Positions 52,543-59,863 of a stretch of 64,000 nt of DNA are shown here, piece after piece. The notes under the pieces are model-generated. The model saw only the letters and a list, made by a program, of their open reading frames with translations. It had not been told where the DNA came from and searched no databases. Position numbers and translations under genes: made by a program. The first letter of the stretch is position 1. Each line of letters starts with the position of its first letter. This DNA is from Kribbella capetownensis (GTDB lineage Bacteria; Actinomycetota; Actinomycetes; Propionibacteriales; Kribbellaceae): NCBI RefSeq assembly GCF_004331485.1, contig NZ_SJKD01000005.1:62001-126000 (forward strand), written 5' to 3'.

Positions 52543-53411
52543 GCCACCCCGAGCACGGCGACGACACCAGCAGCTCCGCGGCGTCGGCCAACACAGCTGG
52601 GGACAGCGGCACGTTGTGGATGACGCAGGTGGGTACGTCGGCCGACTCGACTGGCGCGCCGCCGGCGTACATTGACCGACCGATCGACGGTCGGCAGGAA
52701 TTGCAGCTGCAGCCGGTGCAGATCAGCACTGCGCCGCCTAGCGCGTGGACTAGTGATCCGGAGGAGCGGCGGCGCCTGGGTCGCCGTGCTCAGCTGCTGG
52801 CCGGCGCGTCGGTCACCTACAACGTGATCGAGGCCGTGATCGCCATCAGCGCAGGCCTCGTGGCCGGCTCCGTTGCGCTCGTCGGATTTGGGCTGGACTC
52901 GGTTGTCGAGGTCTCCAGCGGGCTGATCATTTTGTGGCAGTTCCGCCACCGCCTCCCGGAGACCCGCGAACGTCAGGCGCTCCGGCTGCTCGCGTTCTCG
53001 TTCTTCGCGCTCGCGGCGTACGTCGGCTTCGAGTCGATCCGGACGCTGATCACGGGCGCCGACCCGGACACCTCGCGGGTCGGGATCGGGTTGGCGATCG
53101 CTTCGCTGATCGTCATGCCGTTGCTGTCGTGGGCGCAGCGGCGTACCGGCCGAGCCCTGGGCTCCAACGCCGTCGTTGCCGACTCCACCCAGACCCTCCT
53201 CTGCACCTACCTGTCCGCAGTACTCCTGCTCGGTCTCGTGCTGAACGCAACACTCGGTTGGGGGTGGGCCGACCCGATCGCCGGGCTGGTCATCGCCGGC
53301 GTCGCGGTCCGCGAGGGTCTCCAAGCCTGGCGCGGTGAAGGCTGCTGCTCACCCATCGCCGACTCCGAAGGCTCTGCCGGCCACTGCACCGACGACTGCT
53401 GCAAGGATTGA
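52539..53411 (+). CDS. Cation diffusion facilitator-type transporter
   Basis: A 290-residue transporter. An N-terminal polar region of about 75 residues is followed by six hydrophobic helices of the cation-efflux type (VTYNVIEAVIAISAGLVAGS, FGLDSVVEVSSGLIILWQF, ADSTQTLLCTYLSAVLLLG). Asp residues in helices 2 and 5 fit the metal site. The end is a Cys-rich tail: CCSPIADSEGSAGHCTDDCC. Control by the overlapping ArsR/CmtR repressor suggests efflux of a soft metal such as Cd, Zn or Pb. Confidence 0.88.
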   Translation: MSHPEHGDDTSSSAASANTAGDSGTLWMTQVGTSADSTGAPPAYIDRPIDGRQELQLQPVQISTAPPSAWTSDPEERRRLGRRAQLLAGASVTYNVIEAVIAISAGLVAGSVALVGFGLDSVVEVSSGLIILWQFRHRLPETRERQALRLLAFSFFALAAYVGFESIRTLITGADPDTSRVGIGLAIASLIVMPLLSWAQRRTGRALGSNAVVADSTQTLLCTYLSAVLLLGLVLNATLGWGWADPIAGLVIAGVAVREGLQAWRGEGCCSPIADSEGSAGHCTDDCCKD

Positions 53412-53419
53412 CCCCAGTA

Positions 53420-53431
53420 CCTGTTAACAGG
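53420..53431. promoter_or_regulatory. Perfect 12-base palindrome between CDF and ohr genes
   Basis: CCTGTTAACAGG lies 9 bases after the transporter stop and 137 before ohr. It could be a regulator site. It is too short for a terminator and lacks a T-run. Confidence 0.35.
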
Positions 53432-53568
53432 AAGGCCTGGCGTCCGGCTGGCTGTACGTGAGGTCGGAGGCTGGCCGCAGCGACACCGGCCCGCTGGTGC
53501 GCAATTGTCGGAGGTGAGCCCCCGCGTTCTGGGGACTCCGTCTGTCAGCGCGTCAGAGAGGAAGCAGA

Positions 53569-54030
53569 ATGCCAGCCACACCGTTGAGCAGGGTGCTCTA
53601 CACCGCCGAGGCGACCGTGGAGGGCGGCCGGGCCGGGCATGGTCGGAGTACCGATGGTCATCTGGACGTCGACCTGTCGGTGCCCGCGGACATGGGCGGT
53701 CAGGGTGGTGCCGGCACGAATCCGGAGCAGCTGTTCGCGGTGGGCTTCGCGGCCTGCTTCCAGTCGGCGCTGCTGGGCGTCGCGCAGGGTCGCAAGCTTG
53801 ACGCCGCCGACTCCCAGATCCGGTCCTGGGTCGGGATCGGCCCGACCGGTCACGGCGGCTTCGGCCTGCAGGTGACCTTGGACCTGCACGCACCGAATCT
53901 CTCGGCCGCGGACGCCGCGGACCTGATGCTCCGCGCGGACCAGCGGTGCCCGTACTCCAACGCCACCCGCGGCAACATCGAGGTCATCCTCAGCGTCGAC
54001 GGGGAGCAGATCGAGCAGGCCGCCGCCTGA
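53569..54030 (+). CDS. ohr: Organic hydroperoxide reductase Ohr
   Basis: A 153-residue Ohr/OsmC protein that reduces organic peroxides with a cysteine pair. Cys63 (VGFAACFQSALLGVA) and Cys127 (ADQRCPYSNATRGNIEV) are the reactive and resolving residues, and NPEQLFAVGF holds the conserved Glu53. The opening YTAEATVEGGRAGHGRSTDG is typical of Ohr. AGAGGA precedes the ATG. It stands alone; no OhrR is adjacent, so the palindrome at 53420 may be its control site. A strong terminator follows 15 bases after the stop. Confidence 0.93.
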   Translation: MPATPLSRVLYTAEATVEGGRAGHGRSTDGHLDVDLSVPADMGGQGGAGTNPEQLFAVGFAACFQSALLGVAQGRKLDAADSQIRSWVGIGPTGHGGFGLQVTLDLHAPNLSAADAADLMLRADQRCPYSNATRGNIEVILSVDGEQIEQAAA

Positions 54031-54045
54031 CCGTACGGCGGAACA

Positions 54046-54080
54046 GGCACCTCCTACGGCGTACAGCCGCAGGAGGTGCC
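54046..54080. terminator. Terminator of ohr
   Basis: GGCACCTCCT (54046-54055) pairs with AGGAGGTGCC (54071-54080), and CGGC/GCCG extends the stem across one mismatch to a 5-base loop. It starts 15 bases after the ohr stop. Confidence 0.78.
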
Positions 54081-54302
54081 GTCGTGCTGTCCGCGGGTTT
54101 CTCCGGATTCCTGCTAGCAGGGGGGAGGGACGGGGGCTGGCCGTGTCGACCCTGAAGGGGTGGACGGCCCAGTCTGGGAGTGTCCCCACAGGTGTCCCGG
54201 GAGGTGCGACGGGAGCCGGCCCCGGCCAACCCGTTCCACCCCTCGCCGGAGGGCGGTCTGCCCCCGGACAGTGCCGCGCCGACGGTACGAGGAGGTCGAG
54301 CA

Positions 54303-54536
54303 GTGAACGTGGTCGTCGAATACAACCCGGTAACTGACGGCGCCCCGGTTGTCGTCTGCAGCGAGCGGGCCGGCGAGTGGCTGATGCGGTGCCGGGTCTG
54401 CGACTCGGACCGGATCGAGCCCACTCAGCCCGACGCGATCGTGATGAGCGTGGTGCACTACCTCATTGGCGAGTCCAATGGATGCAACGCCTCGAAGCTC
54501 GCCGAGCACCGGCGCATCGCGCGCAGTACCCGGTGA
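54303..54536 (+). CDS. Small CxxC protein
   Basis: A 77-residue protein, not recognised. The middle reads LMRCRVCDSDRIEP, a CxxC that may bind zinc or act in redox, and a third Cys is near the C-terminus (SNGCNASKL). GAGGAGGT lies 8 bases upstream of the GTG at 54303, so translation is convincing. The preceding 220 bases (54081-54302) hold nothing else I can name. Confidence 0.65.
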   Translation: MNVVVEYNPVTDGAPVVVCSERAGEWLMRCRVCDSDRIEPTQPDAIVMSVVHYLIGESNGCNASKLAEHRRIARSTR

Positions 54537-54594
54537 CGCGGGCACCACTCGCCTGGGGGACCCAGATCGCTTCAAGTCAAGGGATTCCGGGCAC

Positions 54595-55011
54595 ATGATC
54601 GTCGTCGTTCTCTGCGGAGTGTCACTCGCGCTGCTGTCGGGCGTGACCTGTCTCGTCGTACGTCGGGTCAGGTCCCGGCGGCTCGGCACCATCCCGGACA
54701 GCGCTTTGGAACCGATCGGGCCGCCGATCGAGGAGATCGCGGTCAGCCTTCGGCAGTTGCTGCAGCGGCACGACAGGTACGCACGCTCGGACGACCGCGT
54801 CCTGCGGCTCCGCCGGATGTCGGAGCTGGAGTTGGTGATCCACCTGCGCGCCGACCAGGCAGCCCGCGCGCTCGAAGTACCTCACCCGGCGCGGCAGATG
54901 TACGACGAACGGGACACGGAGCACCTGCGCCTGCTCCTGTTCGCTCTCGTCGCGGCGGGTCTGGTGCTGCCGACCGCGGTCGCGCTGATGGCGCCCGACG
55001 GTCGGTTCTGA
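54595..55011 (+). CDS. Two-helix membrane protein, unknown
   Basis: A 138-residue protein with an N-terminal helix (VVVLCGVSLALLSGVTCLVV), a polar charged middle of about 80 residues (RRMSELELVIHLRADQAARA) and a C-terminal helix (LLLFALVAAGLVLPTAVALM). No domain is recognised. AAGGGA lies about 10 bases before the ATG at 54595. It ends 22 bases before the ECF sigma gene on the same strand, so it could act as its membrane anti-sigma partner, but no anti-sigma motif is visible. Confidence 0.65.
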   Translation: MIVVVLCGVSLALLSGVTCLVVRRVRSRRLGTIPDSALEPIGPPIEEIAVSLRQLLQRHDRYARSDDRVLRLRRMSELELVIHLRADQAARALEVPHPARQMYDERDTEHLRLLLFALVAAGLVLPTAVALMAPDGRF

Positions 55012-55033
55012 GGAATCGCCGGGATGGGCTCTG

Positions 55034-55549
55034 ATGGGTGAGGCGGACCACTGCCCTGCCGACGTACTGGTCAGTGGCTTGTACGCCGAGTACGGGCGCA
55101 GCGTGCTGCTGTTCGTCGTCCGGCTGACCGGCGACCGGACCGGAGCCGAGGACCTCGTCCAGGAGACGCTGGTCCGGGCCTGGAAGCACGCCGACGACCT
55201 GGTCGAGGACAAGGGCTCGGTGCTCGGCTGGCTGCTCACGGTCGCGCGGAACCTCGTCGCCGATCGGGCCCGCGCGCGAGCCCTCCGTCCGCTGGAGCTG
55301 AGGGACATCGGTGAGCGCAGCCGCGTCCATGGAGATCACTCCGACTCCGTGGTGAACGCCATGGTGCTCGGCCACGCCCTCCGCCAGGTGTCCGCGGCAC
55401 ATCGCGACGTCGTGGTGGAGCTGTACTACCGCGGCCGATCCGTCACCGAGGCCGCCCGCGAACTCGGCGTACCTCCCGGAACCGTGAAGTCCAGGTCGTA
55501 CTACGCCCTCCGCGCACTCCGCACGTTGATCAGCGCGTCCGGCCCCTGA
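55034..55549 (+). CDS. ECF sigma factor
   Basis: A 171-residue ECF sigma factor. Region 2 is DRTGAEDLVQETLVRAWKHA then GWLLTVARNLVADRARAR; region 4 is AAHRDVVVELYYRGRSVTEA then LGVPPGTVKSRSYYALRAL. It has no C-terminal extension and resembles SigL/SigK-type factors. No cysteine-rich anti-sigma gene adjoins it; the preceding membrane gene is the only candidate partner. The start at 55034 has a weak ribosome site. Confidence 0.92.
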   Translation: MGEADHCPADVLVSGLYAEYGRSVLLFVVRLTGDRTGAEDLVQETLVRAWKHADDLVEDKGSVLGWLLTVARNLVADRARARALRPLELRDIGERSRVHGDHSDSVVNAMVLGHALRQVSAAHRDVVVELYYRGRSVTEAARELGVPPGTVKSRSYYALRALRTLISASGP

Positions 55550-55721
55550 CTCCGACGACGGCTACGACCAGGCCGATCACGATGATGATCGGCCCAGCGA
55601 CAGTCCGGAACGTGGTGCCGCTCATCGCGCTGCCGCCGATGACGCCGGCGCCTTGCAGGGTGAAGAGCAGGCCCAGGAGCGCCACCACACCACCCAGGAC
55701 AACCATCAGTGGCTTCTTCAT
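55530..55721 (-). CDS. Small two-helix membrane protein
   Basis: A 63-residue protein with two hydrophobic helices (MVVLGGVVALLGLLFTLQG and IIIVIGLVVAVVGV) and a short basic tail. The type is common and unnamed in actinobacteria. AGGGAGC precedes the ATG. It is the last gene of the exporter unit and overlaps the ECF sigma gene tail to tail by 20 bases. Confidence 0.72.
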   Translation of the reverse strand: MKKPLMVVLGGVVALLGLLFTLQGAGVIGGSAMSGTTFRTVAGPIIIVIGLVVAVVGVRGRTR

Positions 55722-55742
55722 TGGTGCTTGCTCCCTTGAGGG

Positions 55743-57446
55743 TCAGTCGGTGTGGACGTAGCGGGTGCCGCGGAAGAGCGAGGCGACGGCGGCGATGAGG
55801 GACATGGCGATGGCGGCGCTGAACACGATCACCAGGCCGTGATGGAACGGGGTGGCGATGAGTTGGGGGAAGAACTGCTTGCTGGTCAGGGTGTTCAGGT
55901 CGGCGCCCTGGATGGCCGATGCCGGCAGGCCGCCGAGCAGTGTTCCGATCGGGTTGGCGCCGAGGAAGGCGGCGAACAGGCTGCCGACGGGCGGCTGTTG
56001 TCCGATGCCGGTTGCGACGGTTGCGGAGACGCCGTGCGCTTCCAGGCCGGAGGTCAGTGCGGCCGGCAACGTTTGCGCGAGGCCGACGATCATCAGGCTG
56101 AAGAAGATCCCGATGGACAGCGACGTACCGGAGTTGAAGAACGTACCGCGCATGCCGGACGCGACGCCGCGCCGGTTGGCCGGAACGCTGTTCATGATCG
56201 CGGTGGTGTTCGGCGCGGAGAACAGTCCGGAGCCGATGCCGTTGAGCACCAGCAGGCCGCCGAAGGCCCAGTAGTTGAAGTTGGTGGGCAGCATCATCAG
56301 ACCGAGGAAGCTGACCGCTGCGAGCAGCAGACCGCCAGTTGCGAAGGCACGCGCGCCGTACCGGTCGGAGAGGAAGCCGGACAGCGGTCCGGCGATCAGG
56401 AACGCCACGGTCAGCGGAAGCAGGTAGATGCCGGCCCACAGCGGCGTACTGGCGAAGCTGTAGCCGTGCAGCGGCAGCCAGATGCCTTGCAGCCAGATGA
56501 TGAGCATGAACTGCAGTCCGCCCCGGCTCACCGATGCCAGCAGACCGGCCAGGTTGCCCGCCGTGAACGCTCTGATGCGAAACAGCGAGAGATTGAACAT
56601 GGGGGCGTCGACCCGTGCCTCCACCACGCAGAAGACGGCCAGCAGGGCGGCGCCGCCGATCAGTCCGGTCAGCACCCACGGGTTCGTCCAGCCCATGTCG
56701 TGGCCGCCGTACGGCTGGATGCCGTAGGTGATGCCCGCCAGGATCGCGGTCAGGCCGACGGCGAACAGTGCGTTGCCGACACAGTCGACGCGCGCCCGTG
56801 TGCGGACGCTGGTCTCGCGCAGGCTCTTGTACGACCAGACTGTGCCGATCAACCCGAACGGCACGGAGATGAGGAAGACCAGCCGCCAGTCAACCGGTGC
56901 GAGCAGACCGCCGATGACCAGCCCCATGAACGACCCGCCGATGGCTGCGACCTGGTTGATGCCCAGCGCGAAACCCCGCCGATCGGATGGGAACGCGTCG
57001 GTGAGGATCGCGGTCGAGTTCGCGAACAACATCGCGGCCCCGACGCCTTGAACCAGCCGCCACAGGATCAGCCAGAGTGCGCCGCTGCCTTGGGTGAACG
57101 GATCGAACACCAGGGCGATCGACCCGGCCGTGAACACGGCGAAACCGAGGTTGTAGATCTTCACCCGGCCGTAGATGTCGCCGAGCCGGCCCAGGGAGAC
57201 GACCAGGACCGCGGTGACGAGCAGGAAGCCCATCAGCATCCACAGCAGGTAACTCACGTTCCCCGGCTGGAGCGGATCGAGCTTGATGCCGCGGAAGATG
57301 TCCGGCAGCGAGATGATCACGATGGAGGAGTTGATGGTCGCCATCAGCATGCCCACCGTGGTGTTCGAGAGCGCGATCCATTTGTAACGAGGATGATCAG
57401 CATCAACAGTGAACCGGGACGACGTACCGACCGGTGCAGAACTCAC
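55743..57446 (-). CDS. DHA2-type MFS drug exporter
   Basis: A 567-residue MFS protein with about 14 hydrophobic segments, as in the EmrB/QacA (DHA2) class. VVSLGRLGDIYGRVKIYN is motif A, INQVAAIGGSFMGLVIGG-like residues motif C, and SGFLSDRYGARAFATGGLL a second motif A in the C-terminal half. The GTG at 57446 begins VSSAPVGTSS. A perfect operator-like palindrome ends 18 bases upstream. The small membrane gene follows in the same direction. Confidence 0.9.
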   Translation of the reverse strand: MSSAPVGTSSRFTVDADHPRYKWIALSNTTVGMLMATINSSIVIISLPDIFRGIKLDPLQPGNVSYLLWMLMGFLLVTAVLVVSLGRLGDIYGRVKIYNLGFAVFTAGSIALVFDPFTQGSGALWLILWRLVQGVGAAMLFANSTAILTDAFPSDRRGFALGINQVAAIGGSFMGLVIGGLLAPVDWRLVFLISVPFGLIGTVWSYKSLRETSVRTRARVDCVGNALFAVGLTAILAGITYGIQPYGGHDMGWTNPWVLTGLIGGAALLAVFCVVEARVDAPMFNLSLFRIRAFTAGNLAGLLASVSRGGLQFMLIIWLQGIWLPLHGYSFASTPLWAGIYLLPLTVAFLIAGPLSGFLSDRYGARAFATGGLLLAAVSFLGLMMLPTNFNYWAFGGLLVLNGIGSGLFSAPNTTAIMNSVPANRRGVASGMRGTFFNSGTSLSIGIFFSLMIVGLAQTLPAALTSGLEAHGVSATVATGIGQQPPVGSLFAAFLGANPIGTLLGGLPASAIQGADLNTLTSKQFFPQLIATPFHHGLVIVFSAAIAMSLIAAVASLFRGTRYVHTD

Positions 57447-57463
57447 GTGTACACCCCAAACAA

Positions 57464-57486
57464 TATCGTTAGCTAAACTAACGATA
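57464..57486. promoter_or_regulatory. Orphan operator palindrome before the DHA2 exporter
   Basis: TATCGTTAG (57464-57472) pairs perfectly with CTAACGATA (57478-57486) across 5 bases. It lies 18 bases upstream of the exporter start in an AT-rich island, where a repressor would block the promoter. The size and spacing fit a TetR or MarR site. No TetR or MarR gene is adjacent; the nearest TetR gene (40167) has quite different operators. Confidence 0.8.
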
Positions 57487-57565
57487 CCCGTCGCCCAACT
57501 CCATCCCAACCGGCGTCTTGCCGACGCTCCGGGAGTGGTGTAAGCACGATTTGGTGGGGACCACC

Positions 57566-59863
57566 GTGGAGAGGGCCGGCTTCAGTTCTTTGGCGCTGCG
57601 GCTCGCCACCCTGCCCCTGGTCATCTGCGGACCGATCCTGCGCCGTACAGAAGAGGACAAGGTGTCGGTGTGGATCGCGTTCCGGCGTGCGGTCAGCGAC
57701 ATCCAACTGCGGATCTACGACAGTCCGAATCCGGATCCGCAGGCGACGCCGCTCCTGGTCAGCGCACGGACGGAGACCTTCGCGCTCGGCGACAACCTGT
57801 TCGTGGCGCTCGTCACGGCGGACCAGGGGACGACGCCCGTGATCCGGCTGTCACCGCAGCAGATCTACGGGTACGACGTGATCCTCGGCAGCGAGGGTGA
57901 TGTCGGCCTCGGCGACCCGGGCATCCTCAACGCGCCGGGTAACGTCGACGGCGAGATCGGGCGGATCGCGTACGGCACGTACGCACTGCCGTCGTTCGTC
58001 ATCCCGGCGAGCACCGTCGCTGGGCTGAAACTCGTTCATGGCTCGTGCCGGATGCCGCATGGTGGCAAGACCGACGGGCTCCGTGCTCTGGACTCGATTC
58101 TGAACGGACTGCATGCCGATCCGGTCAACCGGCCGCAGCAGTTGTTCCTGACGGGCGACCAGATCTATGCCGACGATGTGGCTGACCCGTTGCTGCACAT
58201 GCTGATCGACGCCGAGTCGGCGCTGCTCGGCTGGCTCGAGCCACTGCCGGGGAACCCGCCGGCCGACGGGTTGCGGGTAGGCCACCGCTCACAGACGGTC
58301 CGCGACGCCGGGTTCACCACGACTGCGGGTAAGAGCCACCTGATCCGGCTCGGCGAGTACTACGCGATGTACCTGATGGTCTGGTCCGACGTGTTGTGGC
58401 CGGACGATCCCCCCGGCTTCGCCGAGGTCCACCCCGACCTGCCCACCCACGAGGTGAGGGGCGTCGCGCGGGCCGGCACGATCCGCGTGGAGACGAAGAA
58501 GTACGCCGGCTTCAACCGCGAGCGGTCGCGAATCGTCGAGTTCCGGCGCAGCCTCGGGTTCGCCCGCAAGGCCCTGGCGAACATCGCGTCGTACATGGTG
58601 TTCGACGACCACGAGGTCACCGACGACTGGTTTCTCGAGGGCGGCTGGTCGCAGCGGGTCATCGCGGCTGAGCCGCTGACCCGGCGCATCGTCCAGAACG
58701 GGCTTTCGGCGTTCGGCGTGTTCCAGGCCTGGGGCAACCTGCCGACCGAGTTCGGCGGGCTGCTCCAGCGGCTCGCAACCGTCCACTCAGGCCGCGGTCT
58801 GCGCGTGCCGGACTGGGCTGCGGTGGGGGCCGGCGTGCTGCCGGTCGTCGCCACCGACACTGCGGGCCGGATCGAGCTCACCGGCGGTCCGCGCTGGAAC
58901 TACGTCATCGAGTTCGAGGCGCACCGCCTGATCGCGCTGGACACGCGGACCCGGCGATCATTCGCCAGGGCGAACGGACCACCGTGTCTGGTCGGCGGCG
59001 TCGACCTGGCCACCCAGATCCCCTTACCGGGCAGTGTCAAGGAGCTCACCGTGCTGGTGTCCGGTGCTCCCGTGGTCGGTCATCCGCTGCTGGAAGAGGT
59101 CGTCCAGCCGATCACGCGTGTGGTGAAGGATCCCGGCTACGCGGACTACGAGTTCTGGACCGGACGACGCGACTGCTTCGAGGCGCTCCTCGACCGGCTC
59201 ACCCCGCTCCGCCGGGTGCTGATGCTCTCGGGCGACGTGCACTACGGGTTCAGTGTCGCGGTGCACTACTGGAACAAGCGGACCGGCACCACGCTGCCGG
59301 CAGTCTTCGTGCAGCTCTGTTCGAGCGCTTTGAGCAATGAGGACGGCAAGACGAACCTGATCGCCAACAAGTTTCTCAAGCCGGACATGAGAGCCGAGTT
59401 CGTCGGCTGGAACACGCCAGGACGGCACGTCACCATGGTGCTGGAGGGCGTCCCGGTCGTCATCTGGGTCAGTGGCAAGCCGGCCGTCCACCAACGCATG
59501 CTGTCCGGCACACTGCCGGTCGACCAGATCCGGGATCCTGGCGACTGGAGCTACCGGGTGTTGTTCGAACGCGACGGCCGTACCGCCTCGCAGCGGGGCG
59601 TCCCCGGATTCGGTTCACTGCCGGTTCAGCCGCAGGAGCGGCTCGGTTACCAGCATCGCTGGCGGCAGAAATGGGAGGCGCACCGGACCGTCGTCGGCAG
59701 GGACAACTTCGGCGCGATCTTCATCGAGGACTTCGACGGCACGATGAAGGTGTTCCACGAGCTCTGGTACGCGCCGGAGAATCCGGCGACAAGCCTTCTG
59801 CTCCCGTACACGCGGCACGCGATCGAGCTGGACGTCCCGCCAGTGAACGGGGCGCCGAGCTGA
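57566..59863 (+). CDS. PhoD-like metallophosphatase
   Basis: A protein of about 765 residues with a PhoD-type calcineurin-fold domain. The motifs are LVHGSCRMP (near 152), LTGDQIYADDVADPL (metal Asp), YMVFDDHEVTDDWFLEGG and MLSGDVHYGFSVA. PhoD enzymes are phosphodiesterases/phosphatases using Fe and Ca; true PhoD is Tat-exported, but this one has no signal and is longer, with an N-terminal beta domain. I chose the GTG at 57566 (GGTGGGG upstream); an upstream TTG at 57518 and a later TTG are possible. The stop overlaps the next start (TGATG). Confidence 0.78.
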   Translation: MERAGFSSLALRLATLPLVICGPILRRTEEDKVSVWIAFRRAVSDIQLRIYDSPNPDPQATPLLVSARTETFALGDNLFVALVTADQGTTPVIRLSPQQIYGYDVILGSEGDVGLGDPGILNAPGNVDGEIGRIAYGTYALPSFVIPASTVAGLKLVHGSCRMPHGGKTDGLRALDSILNGLHADPVNRPQQLFLTGDQIYADDVADPLLHMLIDAESALLGWLEPLPGNPPADGLRVGHRSQTVRDAGFTTTAGKSHLIRLGEYYAMYLMVWSDVLWPDDPPGFAEVHPDLPTHEVRGVARAGTIRVETKKYAGFNRERSRIVEFRRSLGFARKALANIASYMVFDDHEVTDDWFLEGGWSQRVIAAEPLTRRIVQNGLSAFGVFQAWGNLPTEFGGLLQRLATVHSGRGLRVPDWAAVGAGVLPVVATDTAGRIELTGGPRWNYVIEFEAHRLIALDTRTRRSFARANGPPCLVGGVDLATQIPLPGSVKELTVLVSGAPVVGHPLLEEVVQPITRVVKDPGYADYEFWTGRRDCFEALLDRLTPLRRVLMLSGDVHYGFSVAVHYWNKRTGTTLPAVFVQLCSSALSNEDGKTNLIANKFLKPDMRAEFVGWNTPGRHVTMVLEGVPVVIWVSGKPAVHQRMLSGTLPVDQIRDPGDWSYRVLFERDGRTASQRGVPGFGSLPVQPQERLGYQHRWRQKWEAHRTVVGRDNFGAIFIEDFDGTMKVFHELWYAPENPATSLLLPYTRHAIELDVPPVNGAPS

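Noticed and set aside
55752..57476. 574-residue open frame antisense to the DHA2 exporter
   Set aside because: Gln/Glu/Gly-rich shadow; membrane-helix codons read backwards. The exporter frame is unmistakable.
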